Shown: positions 27,781-36,984, counted from the stretch's first letter. The stretch is 64,000 bases of DNA from Mucilaginibacter sp. L196 (GCF_009765905.1 NZ_LMUO01000019.1:172303-236302), one strand, 5' to 3'. Numbers and translations are program-made. Notes: generated by a model from the letters alone, not told the origin.

Positions 27781-28422
27781 TCAGTTTTGGATGAAAGGAA
27801 GTGTGACGTTTTTGTAGGCCGATTTCTGCAACTCTGTTTTTAGATTTTTGAAGATCTGCGTCGGAGCTTCCGTTGCGAACATATTAATGAGCCAGGCAGG
27901 TAATGCGCCTCCGGGATCAACATGTAAAGTGTAGATCACCCTGATTTCATCATTATTTAAGGGAGTAATTTCCCATTGACTACCTGAGTGGTCAACACGC
28001 ACAATATCTGATTTTACTGGAATAAATCCGGGAACAGCCGGGCCATCAACCAATACAACTTTTGTGGTTGGATTTTGGCTTACAGTAAGGTGCGAAACAA
28101 AGTCCCGGTTTTCGGCAGGCCAGGGTAAGGTAACTTCTGAGTAATAATAAAGTTCCTGTGGCGAAACTTGTTTAAATACTTTGCAAAACTTAGTGTGGTA
28201 AAGCCATTCTGGCGAAGCCTTTATATCCAGTAACACAGCAACAAATTGTGAAGGCGTAGCCTTGTAATCACACTCCACCCTAATTGCTTTTATTTTTGAA
28301 TTAGGAACGATGCTGGTATAAATTTTTATCCCGTCATTTTCACTATTAAACTTCCAGTCGGTTTGTGCCGAGGCTGGTAATAGCTTAAACAATAAGAAAA
28401 ATAATAGCAGCTTTTTATGCAT
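27781..28422 (-). CDS. Secreted START-domain protein
   Basis: The 213-residue product has a signal peptide (1-19, ending ASAQ), then a START/polyketide-cyclase-like lipid-binding domain. Family-like segments are WKFNSENDGIKIYTS, WPAENRDFVSHLT and the C-terminal PGGALPAWLINMFATEAP. Bacterial exported START proteins are thought to bind lipid or sterol-like ligands in the envelope; the ligand here is unknown. Transcribed alone. Confidence 0.85.
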   Translation of the reverse strand: MHKKLLLFFLLFKLLPASAQTDWKFNSENDGIKIYTSIVPNSKIKAIRVECDYKATPSQFVAVLLDIKASPEWLYHTKFCKVFKQVSPQELYYYSEVTLPWPAENRDFVSHLTVSQNPTTKVVLVDGPAVPGFIPVKSDIVRVDHSGSQWEITPLNNDEIRVIYTLHVDPGGALPAWLINMFATEAPTQIFKNLKTELQKSAYKNVTLPFIQN

Positions 28423-28489
28423 GATGGTCCGGTCGCTAATAAACTACAAAAATCGAGATCTTGTGCGACTGGCCGGTTAGCGGCGTGTA

Positions 28490-28536
28490 AAATTTTTCAA
28501 AAAAATAACTCCTGGCGGTTTTAATGCCAGGAGTTA
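28490..28536 (-). terminator. Intrinsic terminator of the ferritin gene
   Basis: The stem TAACTCCTGGC (28506-28516) / GCCAGGAGTTA (28526-28536) has a nine-base loop and 11 perfect pairs. On the minus strand it follows the ferritin stop by about 20 bases and is followed by a T-rich stretch (the A-rich 28490-28505 on the plus strand). Confidence 0.85.
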
Positions 28537-28557
28537 AATAATTATAGGCGTTTTAAA

Positions 28558-29109
28558 TTACGGTTTTTCTACGGTAACATCCTGTGCCAGTATAGCATCA
28601 TCGGGTGTTTTAGCTAACTCGCTGTCCAGGGCAAATAAGGCATCATCTTTAGCATTTGGTCCACCAGCTACTTTTATTTTATCCAGTAGATCCATCGCCA
28701 TGGTTTCTTCTTCGGTTTGTTCTTTTACAAACCATTGTAAAAAGTTCCAGGTGGCCCAGTCTTTTTCGGCCATGCTCATATTTACAATATTGTAAATAGA
28801 GGTTGTATTTGCCACCTCGTATTTAAATACTTTCTCAAAACAATCATTAACGCTTGTTGGGTTAGCCCCAGGGCCGGGTATTTCGGTGATAGTAACCTTG
28901 GCACCGCGTTTAAGGATATACTCCAAAAACTTCATCATATGGTTACGTTCTTCATTAGCGTGCCTGAATAAAAAATTGGCGACGCCACCGTAACCTTTTT
29001 CGCTTGCCCAAGCGGCATAAGCAAGATATATCTGTGAGTTATGTGCCTCGTTTGTCATTTGCGCATTAAGCGCAGCTGCAAGTGTTGATGATAGTCGGTT
29101 AGTTTCCAT
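28558..29109 (-). CDS. ftnA: Non-heme ferritin
   Basis: The 183-residue product is a ferritin four-helix bundle. Ferroxidase ligands are visible: an early Glu in QMTNEAHNSQIYLAYAAW, the E-x-x-H of ANEERNHMMKFLEYI, and Glu in FVKEQTEEETMAMDLLDKI. It stores iron as a 24-mer cage in the cytoplasm. The C-terminal tail (about 165-183) is a short extension rich in Asp/Pro. A CAAAGGTT motif upstream is one base from the -7 consensus. Single gene with its own terminator. Confidence 0.92.
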   Translation of the reverse strand: METNRLSSTLAAALNAQMTNEAHNSQIYLAYAAWASEKGYGGVANFLFRHANEERNHMMKFLEYILKRGAKVTITEIPGPGANPTSVNDCFEKVFKYEVANTTSIYNIVNMSMAEKDWATWNFLQWFVKEQTEEETMAMDLLDKIKVAGGPNAKDDALFALDSELAKTPDDAILAQDVTVEKP

Positions 29110-29189
29110 AATGATAATAAACTAACAAGTTGACCAAAGGTTTTCAGGTTTTAATATTATTGGTGAAGGGTTTGGATAGCTAGTTTAGT

Positions 29190-29206
29190 CGTTCCTCGAA
29201 ATGACG
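29190..29206. repeat. Remnant right arm of the GTCATT-type repeat
   Basis: CGTTCCTCGAAATGACG resembles the right arm CGTTCCTCGCAATGACA at 14995 with one internal change. No left arm is present. Confidence 0.4.
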
Positions 29207-29262
29207 TTTCTGTTTCATCTTCTATAGTGTTTCTATGATTTAGGTAATAATATTAATGTGTT

Positions 29263-29297
29263 TAAAAAAAAGCACGCAATTTTAATATCGATATTTG
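29263..29297 (+). promoter_or_regulatory. Candidate autoregulatory half-operator and -7-like box of the LacI gene
   Basis: GCACGCA (29272-29278) matches the strong half of the locus operator, but the other half is replaced by an A-run. GATATTTG (29290-29297), one base from TAnnTTTG, follows after 11 bases, the same spacing as at the SusC promoter. Plausible weak autoregulation. Confidence 0.3.
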
Positions 29298-29314
29298 TAA
29301 TATTGTATCCAGTG

Positions 29315-30418
29315 ATGAAGAATAAACCTGTTTCGCAAAGTTCGGTAATACGTATAAAGGATATCGCGCTCAAAGCTAATGTGTCAACCGGTACCGTTGA
29401 TAGGGTTATACATAATCGCGGCCGCGTGGCCGACGACGTAAAAGAGCGTGTTTTAAAAATTATCAAAGAACTAAACTACGAGCCAAACATGATGGCTCGT
29501 ATGCTGGGTTCAAAAAAGCAGTACCGTTTTGCCGCCCTGCTTCCCGATCATAATTATGATAACTTTTGGCTGGCTCCTAAATCAGGTATTGAAAGAGCAG
29601 AGCAGGACCTGAAACAATATGGTGTTACCGTTGAGCAATTTGTATTTGACCCGCAGGATGTGGATGCCTACGTTGCCAAAGCAAACGAAATCACTCAAAG
29701 AAATCCTGATGGCATATTGCTGTCCCCTATATATTATAAGGAAACGTTAACTTTTTTTGAAAAATGGAGCGCAGCGGGAATTCCGTTTGTGCTTTTCAAT
29801 ACCCAGATAGCTGATTATGATCCTTTGAGCTATATCGGTCAGGATTCTTACCAAAGCGGGCAGGTAGCCGCTAAATTGGTGCATTATGGGCAGCCTTCGC
29901 CATGCTCTATATTAATAGCGCATATTGACGAGGAAATAAGCAATGCGCAGCACTTGGTAAAAAAAGAGCAGGGCTTCAAAAATTACTTCGCCCAAAATAA
30001 CCTCGATCATCAATACAATATATTAAGGGTAGAGTTGAAAAGATCAAGTCAATCGGGTTTTATTAAAAAACTTGATGAGATTTTTGAACAAACCCTTGAT
30101 CTTAAACAAATATTTGTAACTACCTCGCAGGCTTATGATGTAGCTAAATATTTAGAGCAGCGCCACATCACCCATATTAAGCTAATAGGTTACGATTTAA
30201 TACCGCCAAACCTGCATTACCTGGAGAAAGGTAATATCAGTTTCCTCATTAACCAGAACCCGAAAGGACAGGGGTATTGGGGTATTTATCAATTGGCAGA
30301 GCATTTGGTGTTTAAAAAAGAAGTACCTATACTTAAATACCTTCCGCTGGATATTGTGACCAAAGAAAACCTCAATTATTTTCTGGACGAAAAAGATCCT
30401 TCGTTCCCTAATATTTAA
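29315..30418 (+). CDS. LacI-family transcriptional regulator of the amino-sugar PUL
   Basis: The 367-residue product has an N-terminal LacI helix-turn-helix (IRIKDIALKANVSTGTVDRV, then HNRGRVADDVKERV) with the hinge region LNYEPNMMARML. A periplasmic-binding-protein-like ligand domain follows (about 70-365). The start at 29315 is preferred over one 19 codons upstream because it directly precedes the DNA-binding domain. It heads the locus; four operators of LacI type with a central CG region lie at its three promoters. The inducer is likely an amino sugar or its phosphate (inference). Confidence 0.92.
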   Translation: MKNKPVSQSSVIRIKDIALKANVSTGTVDRVIHNRGRVADDVKERVLKIIKELNYEPNMMARMLGSKKQYRFAALLPDHNYDNFWLAPKSGIERAEQDLKQYGVTVEQFVFDPQDVDAYVAKANEITQRNPDGILLSPIYYKETLTFFEKWSAAGIPFVLFNTQIADYDPLSYIGQDSYQSGQVAAKLVHYGQPSPCSILIAHIDEEISNAQHLVKKEQGFKNYFAQNNLDHQYNILRVELKRSSQSGFIKKLDEIFEQTLDLKQIFVTTSQAYDVAKYLEQRHITHIKLIGYDLIPPNLHYLEKGNISFLINQNPKGQGYWGIYQLAEHLVFKKEVPILKYLPLDIVTKENLNYFLDEKDPSFPNI

Positions 30419-30447
30419 TTATTGAGGTTGATTTATTAATTATAAAT

Positions 30448-30455
30448 TATATTTG
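30448..30455 (+). promoter_or_regulatory. -7 box (TATATTTG) of the CBM9-like gene
   Basis: TATATTTG matches TAnnTTTG 22 bases before the ATG at 30478, with a TTG at 30428-30430 as possible -33 element. The operator at 30454 overlaps its last two bases and the expected start of transcription. Confidence 0.6.
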
Positions 30456-30469
30456 TGCCCGTACACGCA
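30454..30469 (+). promoter_or_regulatory. LacI-type operator, site 1
   Basis: TGTGCCCGTACACGCA matches the shared pattern TGTGnnCGnnnACGCA. It covers the predicted transcription start and lies eight bases before the start codon of the CBM9-like gene. Confidence 0.65.
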
Positions 30470-30477
30470 GCTTGTCC

Positions 30478-31122
30478 ATGAAAAACTTCCATATTGCCTT
30501 TATTTCAAACCACGAACTTAATAATGGTATGGCAGATGTTTCTTCATTTTTAAACAGTAGCGAAAGGCAAAGTATTGACCACTTATTATGGAGTAATGAT
30601 GGTTATAGGCCAGTAGTGTCATTCACTATGGTATACACCGAAGACAGTATCCTCCTGAAATATTTTGTTACTGAAAAATACGTTAAGGCCGACTACCATC
30701 AAATAAACGATCCGGTATATAAAGACAGTTGCGTGGAGTTTTTTATTGCCTTCGGCGATGATGAAAACTATTATAATTTAGAGTTTAATCGTATCGCAAC
30801 TGCACTAATTGGCTATGGGACAGGTAAAAATGATCGTGAAATACTGAGTGAAGCAATAATTTCCAAAATAAAAAGCCACCATACAATTACTGCTTCGCCG
30901 GATGATAAAGGCAATACAGCATGGGAGCTTACTTTAAGCATTCCTTTTACCTTATTTATACATAATTCTATAAGCTCATTAGCCGGGCTGCATTGCCGGG
31001 CGAATTTTTTTAAATGCGGCGATGATCTTCCTGCCCCGCATTTCCTCAGCTGGAACGCCATAGATTATCCTCAGCCAAACTTTCACCTACCTCAGTTTTT
31101 TGGTGCAATCGCGTTCGCGTAA
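30478..31122 (+). CDS. Carbohydrate-binding family 9-like protein
   Basis: The 214-residue product has the CBM9-like pattern: VSFTMVYTEDSILLKYFVTEKYVKA, then KDSCVEFFIAFGDDENYYNLEFN and a C-terminal HFLSWNAI. These are the strands of a sugar-binding beta sandwich. No signal peptide or lipobox is evident, unusual for a CBM9 protein outside a larger enzyme; it may act in the cytoplasm or the signal may be atypical. The ATG at 30478 is preferred to an upstream in-frame TTG. It has its own operator-controlled promoter. Confidence 0.75.
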   Translation: MKNFHIAFISNHELNNGMADVSSFLNSSERQSIDHLLWSNDGYRPVVSFTMVYTEDSILLKYFVTEKYVKADYHQINDPVYKDSCVEFFIAFGDDENYYNLEFNRIATALIGYGTGKNDREILSEAIISKIKSHHTITASPDDKGNTAWELTLSIPFTLFIHNSISSLAGLHCRANFFKCGDDLPAPHFLSWNAIDYPQPNFHLPQFFGAIAFA

Positions 31123-31194
31123 GCAGCGTAGAATTAGCCAAACCTTCCATTTGATTCTTTTTCGCTTAGTTGATTGTTGATTCATTATCAATTT

Positions 31195-31215
31195 GTTAAA
31201 TAATTGTTATTTAAC
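31195..31215. terminator. Perfect hairpin after the CBM9-like gene
   Basis: GTTAAATAA and TTATTTAAC with a TTG loop. It lies 72 bases after the CBM9-like stop and may end that transcript. A second A/T-rich pair follows at 31261-31289. Confidence 0.4.
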
Positions 31216-31295
31216 TTGTTGATTTTTGATTTATAAATATGAATTTATTGTTAAAATCATAAAAGTTTATTTTTTTATAAAAAACTTTTATTAGA

Positions 31296-31311
31296 TGTGT
31301 GCGAACACGCA
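31296..31311 (+). promoter_or_regulatory. LacI-type operator, site 2
   Basis: TGTGTGCGAACACGCA matches the shared pattern. It lies 11 bases upstream of the susC -7 box, in the spacer to the -33 region, where a bound repressor would block polymerase. Confidence 0.7.
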
Positions 31312-31322
31312 ATTAATTTACA

Positions 31323-31330
31323 TATATTTG
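31323..31330 (+). promoter_or_regulatory. -7 box (TATATTTG) of the susC operon
   Basis: TATATTTG matches TAnnTTTG; the expected start is near 31337. It lies between the two operators at 31296 and 31392. Confidence 0.6.
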
Positions 31331-31391
31331 GTTTAGCAATACAATAGGTATAATAATGAATACATATTGTATGTTATACACAATTAAATTC

Positions 31392-31407
31392 TGCGTATGC
31401 GAACACA
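31392..31407 (-). promoter_or_regulatory. LacI-type operator, site 3
   Basis: Read on the minus strand, TGTGTTCGCATACGCA matches the shared pattern. It lies in the leader, about 55 bases after the predicted transcription start, and its centre is 96 bases from that of site 2. Confidence 0.6.
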
Positions 31408-31493
31408 CTACTTTTCTATTTAATCTATTTCCACCTAATACAAACCCAAACTAAAATGACCCTATCCGTTAACGCTCTATTAACAAATCAACT

Positions 31494-34400
31494 ATGTTTA
31501 ATTTGAAAAAACTCTTACTCTTTCTTTTATTAGTAGTTAGTTATTGTAACCTTTATGCCCAGGAAAGGGTAGTAAAAGGAAAGGTTACAGCCAAAGATGG
31601 CTCCTCTTTGCCAGGAGTTGTTATTCAAGTACAAGGCACTACTAAAGGCGCGGTAGCGTCGGGCCCTGATGGCTTTTTCTCAATTAATGTGACCCCGGGT
31701 GCTGTTATCCTTGAAGCCCACTCAATTGGATACACTACCAAAGTTATCCCGGTTGCCGCAGATCAAAACAAAATTTCATTTGTAATGGAAGAAGATAACA
31801 AGCAACTGGGAGAAGTTGTTGTTACCGGTTATTCATCTCAAAAGAAAGGTAACTTAACCAGCGCAATCACCGTGGTATCAGCAGAAAAACTGAAGGATGT
31901 TACTTCAGATGATATCGGAGAGATGCTGCAAGGTAAGGTATCTGGTTTACAGGTAGTAAACTCTTCGGGTGCTCCAGGTTCAGTATCTGAAATCAGACTA
32001 AGGGGGGTATCATCTGTAAATGCTGCACAAGCCCCACTAATTGTAGTAGATGGTATCATCGGTGGTGATTATGACCCTAATGATGTGGAAAGTGTTACTG
32101 TATTAAAGGATGCAGGCGCAACCGCTATTTATGGTTCACAAGCTAACGGTGGTGTAATCATCATCACTACTAAGAAAGCTAAAGGCGATAAAACTCAATA
32201 CGAGTTTAAAGCCGTAACCGGTTTTAGAACACCAGATTTTGGCACCATGACTATGATGAACAGCAGCGAGCTGTATCAAAACCAGAAACAACTGTTCCGC
32301 GATTACATCCCGGGAGCAACTGGTAATAGTTATGTGATTGATTTGGTGCAGTTTCAATCTGAACGCCCAGCTTCAATATTAAATACCAATACCAATTGGT
32401 TAACTACCATGTTTAAACCGGCCCCTGTTGAGAATTACTATTTTTCGGCAATGGGTAAAACCGCTAAAAACGATTACTATTTCGGCGCTACTTTTTACGA
32501 CGAAGGTGGAACTTTTATGAATACGGATTATAAACGTGTTAATTTAAGGTCTAACAATACTTATCATTTTACTGACAAGATAACTCTTACCAATAACATT
32601 AATATTAGCGGTAGCGAAGGTAAGAGCTATGATTATAATGATATTTATTACGCTTATTTAAACTTGCCATGGGATAACCCTTATGATGCTAATCATAACG
32701 CCATTTATGTTGATGGTAATTCTAAGTTCACATGGTGGTCGAGGGATAAAACAAACCCGATTAATACCATAGATAATTCAGATCATCCGTTCAAAAGTTT
32801 CGATATCAATTATGATCTTGCTTTAAACTTACCTATAACACCTTGGTTGTCATTTAGTACAACTAATCGTGGCTCAGCTTCTTACTATTATAGTTCTACA
32901 TTTTATAGCCCGGAAGTTGAAGGCGTCTATCATGGTACCGGTTATCTAAACGATCAAAGCACTTACGATTATGGTGGTATATCAACCAACTTATTGAAAT
33001 TTGATTTCAAACTAGGTAAAAGCGCTATTAATGGTTTAGCAGGTGTGGAGTTTGAAGGTAGCCAAACTAATACTGTTGGTGCCTCAGGTAAAGGTTTGCC
33101 GATCGGTCTTTCATCTTTAGATGTTGTTGCAAACAGCCAGGCCGTAAATGGTTCACCTGATAGCCCGTCAATTTTATCCTATTTATCACAAGTGAACTAT
33201 AGCTATGAAGACCGTTATTTCTTAAGCGGTTCATACAGGGTCGATGGTTCATCAGCATTTGCTCCCGGTAATAAATATGGTACGTTTCCTTCCATATCAG
33301 CTGGCTGGTTAGTAAGCAACGAAGATTTTTTAAGGGACAACCATGCGGTTGATAATTTAAAATTACGTTTAAGCTACGGTATAACCGGTACGCAGGATAT
33401 TGGCGCATCAAGGTATTTAGGTTTGTATTCGCTTACCAGCCAATATAATTCAGCTGTAGGTGCAACACCACTACAATTAGAAAGCCCTAATTTAACATGG
33501 GAAAGCAAACACCAATTAGATGCAGGTTTTGATATTGGTTTATTTCACCGTATTAACATTACTGTTGATGCTTACCATAACGTTACTAAAAACTTACTGT
33601 TACAGGTTGCTCAACCATTATCAGTTGGTTTTGAAACTAAGTGGGAAAATACCGGACAGGTACTTAACAATGGTTTAGAATTTGCTATCAGTAGCCAAAA
33701 CATCAAGAATAAAGACTTCCAGTGGACTACAGACTTTAACATCAGCTTTAACAATAACAAATTGCAGGATTTTCCTTCAACAGTTATTTCAACCGGCGAA
33801 GATGCTGTATCACAAATATACCGCACCGGTGGCAATTTGTATGAGTTTTACATGCCTACATGGGAGGGTGTAAACCCGCAAACAGGCGCACCGCAGTGGC
33901 TTGTTCAAAACAAAGATGCCAATGGTAAAGTAACATCAACTTCTGTAACCTCTAATTATGCTTCTGCAACTTTGCAGGAACAAGGTTCGGCATTGCCTAA
34001 ATTCCAGGGAGGTTTTAATAACGAGTTCAGGTACAAGAAATTCTTCCTGAGAATTAACACTTACTTCCTGTACGGTAATAAGGTTTATAACGCTAACCTT
34101 GCTGAGGTTGAAAATGATGGCAGCGAGCCGTTATTAAACCAGATAGTTTTGCCTAAAGGTAGCAGCGTTTGGACACATCCCGGTGATATTGCAACCGAGC
34201 CAAGTCCTGAAAATAACACCAATTCAACTTCGGTATCAACAAGGTATCTTAAAAATGGCAGCTACTTAAGTTTAAGGAATATAGCTTTCGGTTATTCGTT
34301 ACCTAAAACTTTTGCTCAGAGGCTTAACTTAAGCGATATCAACCTATCACTAAGTGCCGATAATGTTTATACGTTCACCCGCTATCTGGGCCAGGACCCT

Positions 34401-34502
34401 GCAACAACTATAACCCCGGGTAATTTTGTTACGCCAGGTGTTGCCGATTTCAAGTATCCGGATAACCGCCAGTTTTTACTAAACATTGATATTAAATTTT
34501 AA
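31494..34502 (+). CDS. susC: SusC/RagA-family TonB-dependent outer-membrane transporter
   Basis: The 1002-residue product has a signal peptide (1-22, ending YAQ), a carboxypeptidase-regulatory-like domain (about 25-105), the SusC-type link EVVVTGYSSQKKGNLTSAI, the plug domain (about 115-225, with VVDGIIGGDYDPNDVESVTVLKDAGA-type sequence) and a 22-strand barrel ending in an aromatic residue (NIDIKF). It imports glycan fragments across the outer membrane using TonB energy and pairs with the SusD just downstream. It is the first gene after an operator-flanked promoter, with nine bases before the susD-like gene region. Confidence 0.97.
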   Translation: MFNLKKLLLFLLLVVSYCNLYAQERVVKGKVTAKDGSSLPGVVIQVQGTTKGAVASGPDGFFSINVTPGAVILEAHSIGYTTKVIPVAADQNKISFVMEEDNKQLGEVVVTGYSSQKKGNLTSAITVVSAEKLKDVTSDDIGEMLQGKVSGLQVVNSSGAPGSVSEIRLRGVSSVNAAQAPLIVVDGIIGGDYDPNDVESVTVLKDAGATAIYGSQANGGVIIITTKKAKGDKTQYEFKAVTGFRTPDFGTMTMMNSSELYQNQKQLFRDYIPGATGNSYVIDLVQFQSERPASILNTNTNWLTTMFKPAPVENYYFSAMGKTAKNDYYFGATFYDEGGTFMNTDYKRVNLRSNNTYHFTDKITLTNNINISGSEGKSYDYNDIYYAYLNLPWDNPYDANHNAIYVDGNSKFTWWSRDKTNPINTIDNSDHPFKSFDINYDLALNLPITPWLSFSTTNRGSASYYYSSTFYSPEVEGVYHGTGYLNDQSTYDYGGISTNLLKFDFKLGKSAINGLAGVEFEGSQTNTVGASGKGLPIGLSSLDVVANSQAVNGSPDSPSILSYLSQVNYSYEDRYFLSGSYRVDGSSAFAPGNKYGTFPSISAGWLVSNEDFLRDNHAVDNLKLRLSYGITGTQDIGASRYLGLYSLTSQYNSAVGATPLQLESPNLTWESKHQLDAGFDIGLFHRINITVDAYHNVTKNLLLQVAQPLSVGFETKWENTGQVLNNGLEFAISSQNIKNKDFQWTTDFNISFNNNKLQDFPSTVISTGEDAVSQIYRTGGNLYEFYMPTWEGVNPQTGAPQWLVQNKDANGKVTSTSVTSNYASATLQEQGSALPKFQGGFNNEFRYKKFFLRINTYFLYGNKVYNANLAEVENDGSEPLLNQIVLPKGSSVWTHPGDIATEPSPENNTNSTSVSTRYLKNGSYLSLRNIAFGYSLPKTFAQRLNLSDINLSLSADNVYTFTRYLGQDPATTITPGNFVTPGVADFKYPDNRQFLLNIDIKF

Positions 34503-34513
34503 AAGATCAGGTG

Positions 34514-36034
34514 ATGAAAAATAAATTATTACTTATAGCAGCATTTTCAATGCTTATATACTCAGGCTGTAAGCTTGAAGATAATCCTACCAATGCGGTA
34601 ACCACAGCATCATTAGCAACAACATCCGATGGTTTGTTAAACGCGGTAAACGGTGCTTATGCTTTATTCAAAGACCATGAGGTATTTGAAGGTACTACCG
34701 ATTTGAACAATATGTACCTGCGCCAGTATTTCCAGATGTCTGATTTTGCTTCGGATGATGTGGTATGCGGGCAAGTAACAACCGATCCATTTTTTCTGAC
34801 GTTCTCGTTGGGCTTTACGCCAACTCAGCAAAATGCCAGTTATTTCTGGTACATATCCTACAAAATCATCAGTGACGCGAATACAGTTATTGAAGCAGGA
34901 TCAAAAATAAGCAACCCAAGTGCTGCTCAACAACAACTAATTGGCGAGTGCTACTTTTTACGGGCTTTCTGTCACTTTAATTTAGTTCGTTTTTTTGCAG
35001 AACCATATACCATCAATCCAACTGCTCCTGGCATTGTTTTGAGGACCTCTACTACCGATCCGGCCATAAAAGCACGTTCGTCAGTTAAAGATGTATATGC
35101 ACAAGTAATTGCCGATGCTATCAAATCATCTACTTTAATGACTGATGGTGCATCAAGGGGTGTTACCTTTGCAACAAAAGAAGCAGCTGAAGCTTTATTA
35201 TCACGTGTTTCTCTTTACGAAGGCGATTATCAAAGCACTATCACTTATAGTAATGCTGTAATCAGTTCAGGTAAGTTTACCGAAGCAACTGCTTCAGATT
35301 ATAAAACACTTTTTGCAAATGCACAAACTGATAAAGAAACTATATTCTGTATAGCATTTGATGCCTTAGATGATTATGGTAAATTAGGTTCTCTAGCTTC
35401 TCAATACTATTCTAATGGTAACTCTGGCTGGGGCGAGGAATATGCTTCGCAGCCACTACGCGACTTGTATGCTCAAAACCCATCAGATGTACGTACCTCA
35501 TATATTGATGACGATCTTGATTCATCAGGTGCGCAGCAATACAAAAATGGCATCCCGATTTATTATGTAACTAAATTCTCTTTTCAGGGAGGTAGCCCAA
35601 CGCTAAGCTCGCCAATTATGTTCCGCCTTTCAGAAATGTATCTGAACAGGGCCGAGGCTGAGGCAAATCTGGGCCAAACATCAGCCGCACTTACCGATGT
35701 GGATTTCATCCGGTCGAACAGAGGTTTATCAGGAGCGCTTTACAATGGCACCGTACCGACAGGCCAAACTGTACTAGGCGCGGTATTACAGGAACGAAGA
35801 TTAGAATTAGCGTTTGAGGCCGATCGTACTTTTACAGTATACCGCAACAAACAAAGTATGAATAAAACTTATTGGGGCTATCATTTGCAAGGTTTACAAG
35901 CGAGTGATATTAACCTAAGTGTTGCTCCTGCTAATTATCCTAATATGATCATCCCTTATACCAGTACCAAGATCATTTATTACATACCGGAGGCCGAGAT
36001 ACTGTCTAATACCGCAGCAACTCAAAATCCATAG
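34514..36034 (+). CDS. susD: SusD/RagB-family surface glycan-binding lipoprotein
   Basis: The 506-residue product is a lipoprotein: the acylated cysteine is C19 (IYSGC), followed by KLEDN, with the acidic residues that favour surface export in Bacteroidota. The SusD-like helical body has the family segments CYFLRAFCHFNLVRFF and the C-terminal RLSEMYLNRAEAEA, ERRLELAFEADR. It caps the SusC barrel and captures the oligosaccharide. The ATG at 34514 is preferred to the GTG directly before it. Confidence 0.96.
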   Translation: MKNKLLLIAAFSMLIYSGCKLEDNPTNAVTTASLATTSDGLLNAVNGAYALFKDHEVFEGTTDLNNMYLRQYFQMSDFASDDVVCGQVTTDPFFLTFSLGFTPTQQNASYFWYISYKIISDANTVIEAGSKISNPSAAQQQLIGECYFLRAFCHFNLVRFFAEPYTINPTAPGIVLRTSTTDPAIKARSSVKDVYAQVIADAIKSSTLMTDGASRGVTFATKEAAEALLSRVSLYEGDYQSTITYSNAVISSGKFTEATASDYKTLFANAQTDKETIFCIAFDALDDYGKLGSLASQYYSNGNSGWGEEYASQPLRDLYAQNPSDVRTSYIDDDLDSSGAQQYKNGIPIYYVTKFSFQGGSPTLSSPIMFRLSEMYLNRAEAEANLGQTSAALTDVDFIRSNRGLSGALYNGTVPTGQTVLGAVLQERRLELAFEADRTFTVYRNKQSMNKTYWGYHLQGLQASDINLSVAPANYPNMIIPYTSTKIIYYIPEAEILSNTAATQNP

Positions 36035-36074
36035 TTATTAGTAAAATATTTAATTGTTTTTTAATAAAAATGAT

Positions 36075-36950
36075 ATGAAAAAATTCAAATATATATTAGG
36101 CTGCCTTTTATTAGGAAGCCTTGCGATAGGATTTCAGGCCTGTAAAAAGAACCCTGAACTACCGGTGAAAGATGTGGTTTTTACTGATTCGGTAAAAAGT
36201 TATACGGTTACATTTACCAATACCACAACCGATGCCAAATCATTCAGGTGGGATTTTGGTGACACTACCAGTTCAACCGAAACCAACCCCGTGCATACCT
36301 ATAAAGCAAAAGGCAAACATGTAGTTACCTTGTATGCAACGTTAAACAACGGAAATGTAATAAATGGTTCAACAATTATTCACGTATCTAAAAGTTCGCC
36401 AATATTGTTGAATGACAATACATTGGCCGACTGGGATACAATTTCAAATATTGTAATACCGCCTACAGCCGCGTTAGGTGGTGTAGTACAGGAAGCTAAA
36501 TTTGATTATGATAGCCAGAACATATACATCTATATGAAATTGGCAGTACATGTTACTGATGCAAATATATTCGACTTTTACCTGGATACTGATAATAGTG
36601 CGTTAACAGGCTTAACAACCGGAGCAATTCCTGGTGGTGGTTATGATTATTTGCTTGAAGGTCAAGTGCTTTATAATACGGGAACTCCGCTTGTTCAATA
36701 TCAGCACACCGGCGCTCAGAATTCTTTTTCATTCAATGCTTTAAGTATCGCCGGGTTTTACACATTGGGCACAGTACAGGAAGTAAATGGGGTTACTACT
36801 TTCGAGATGGCCTTATCACGCAGTAAAATAAGTGGTTTAACTGGTGGCGGAATGAAAATAGCTATTATAGTAAGTGATGATGCTTATAACAATATCGGTT
36901 GGATGCCAGGTAATGGCTCGGCACCTATTACACTTGATATCAGCCAATAA
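36075..36950 (+). CDS. PKD-domain lipoprotein, probable surface glycan-binding protein
   Basis: The 291-residue product has a lipoprotein signal (C23 in GFQAC), one PKD domain (about 35-110, with the WDFGD motif) and a C-terminal beta-rich domain (about 120-291) with an aromatic/acidic pattern (FYLDTDNSALTGL) like a carbohydrate-binding fold. It takes the SusE/SusF position in the operon, so a second surface glycan-binding role is likely. The start at 36075 is preferred to one seven codons upstream because it begins the signal. Ligand unknown. Confidence 0.8.
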   Translation: MKKFKYILGCLLLGSLAIGFQACKKNPELPVKDVVFTDSVKSYTVTFTNTTTDAKSFRWDFGDTTSSTETNPVHTYKAKGKHVVTLYATLNNGNVINGSTIIHVSKSSPILLNDNTLADWDTISNIVIPPTAALGGVVQEAKFDYDSQNIYIYMKLAVHVTDANIFDFYLDTDNSALTGLTTGAIPGGGYDYLLEGQVLYNTGTPLVQYQHTGAQNSFSFNALSIAGFYTLGTVQEVNGVTTFEMALSRSKISGLTGGGMKIAIIVSDDAYNNIGWMPGNGSAPITLDISQ

Positions 36951-36984
36951 TATTAATATCAGCTATAGTTAATAATTAGTTTAA

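Larger units (their letters stand above)
31123..31493 (+). other. Regulatory intergenic region before SusC
   Basis: The 371 bases hold a palindrome GTTAAATAA-TTG-TTATTTAAC (31195-31215), an AAAAGTTT/AAACTTTT pair (31261-31289), two LacI-type operators (31296, 31392) and a -7 box (31323). No coding signal is seen. The predicted leader to the susC start is about 157 bases. Confidence 0.7.
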
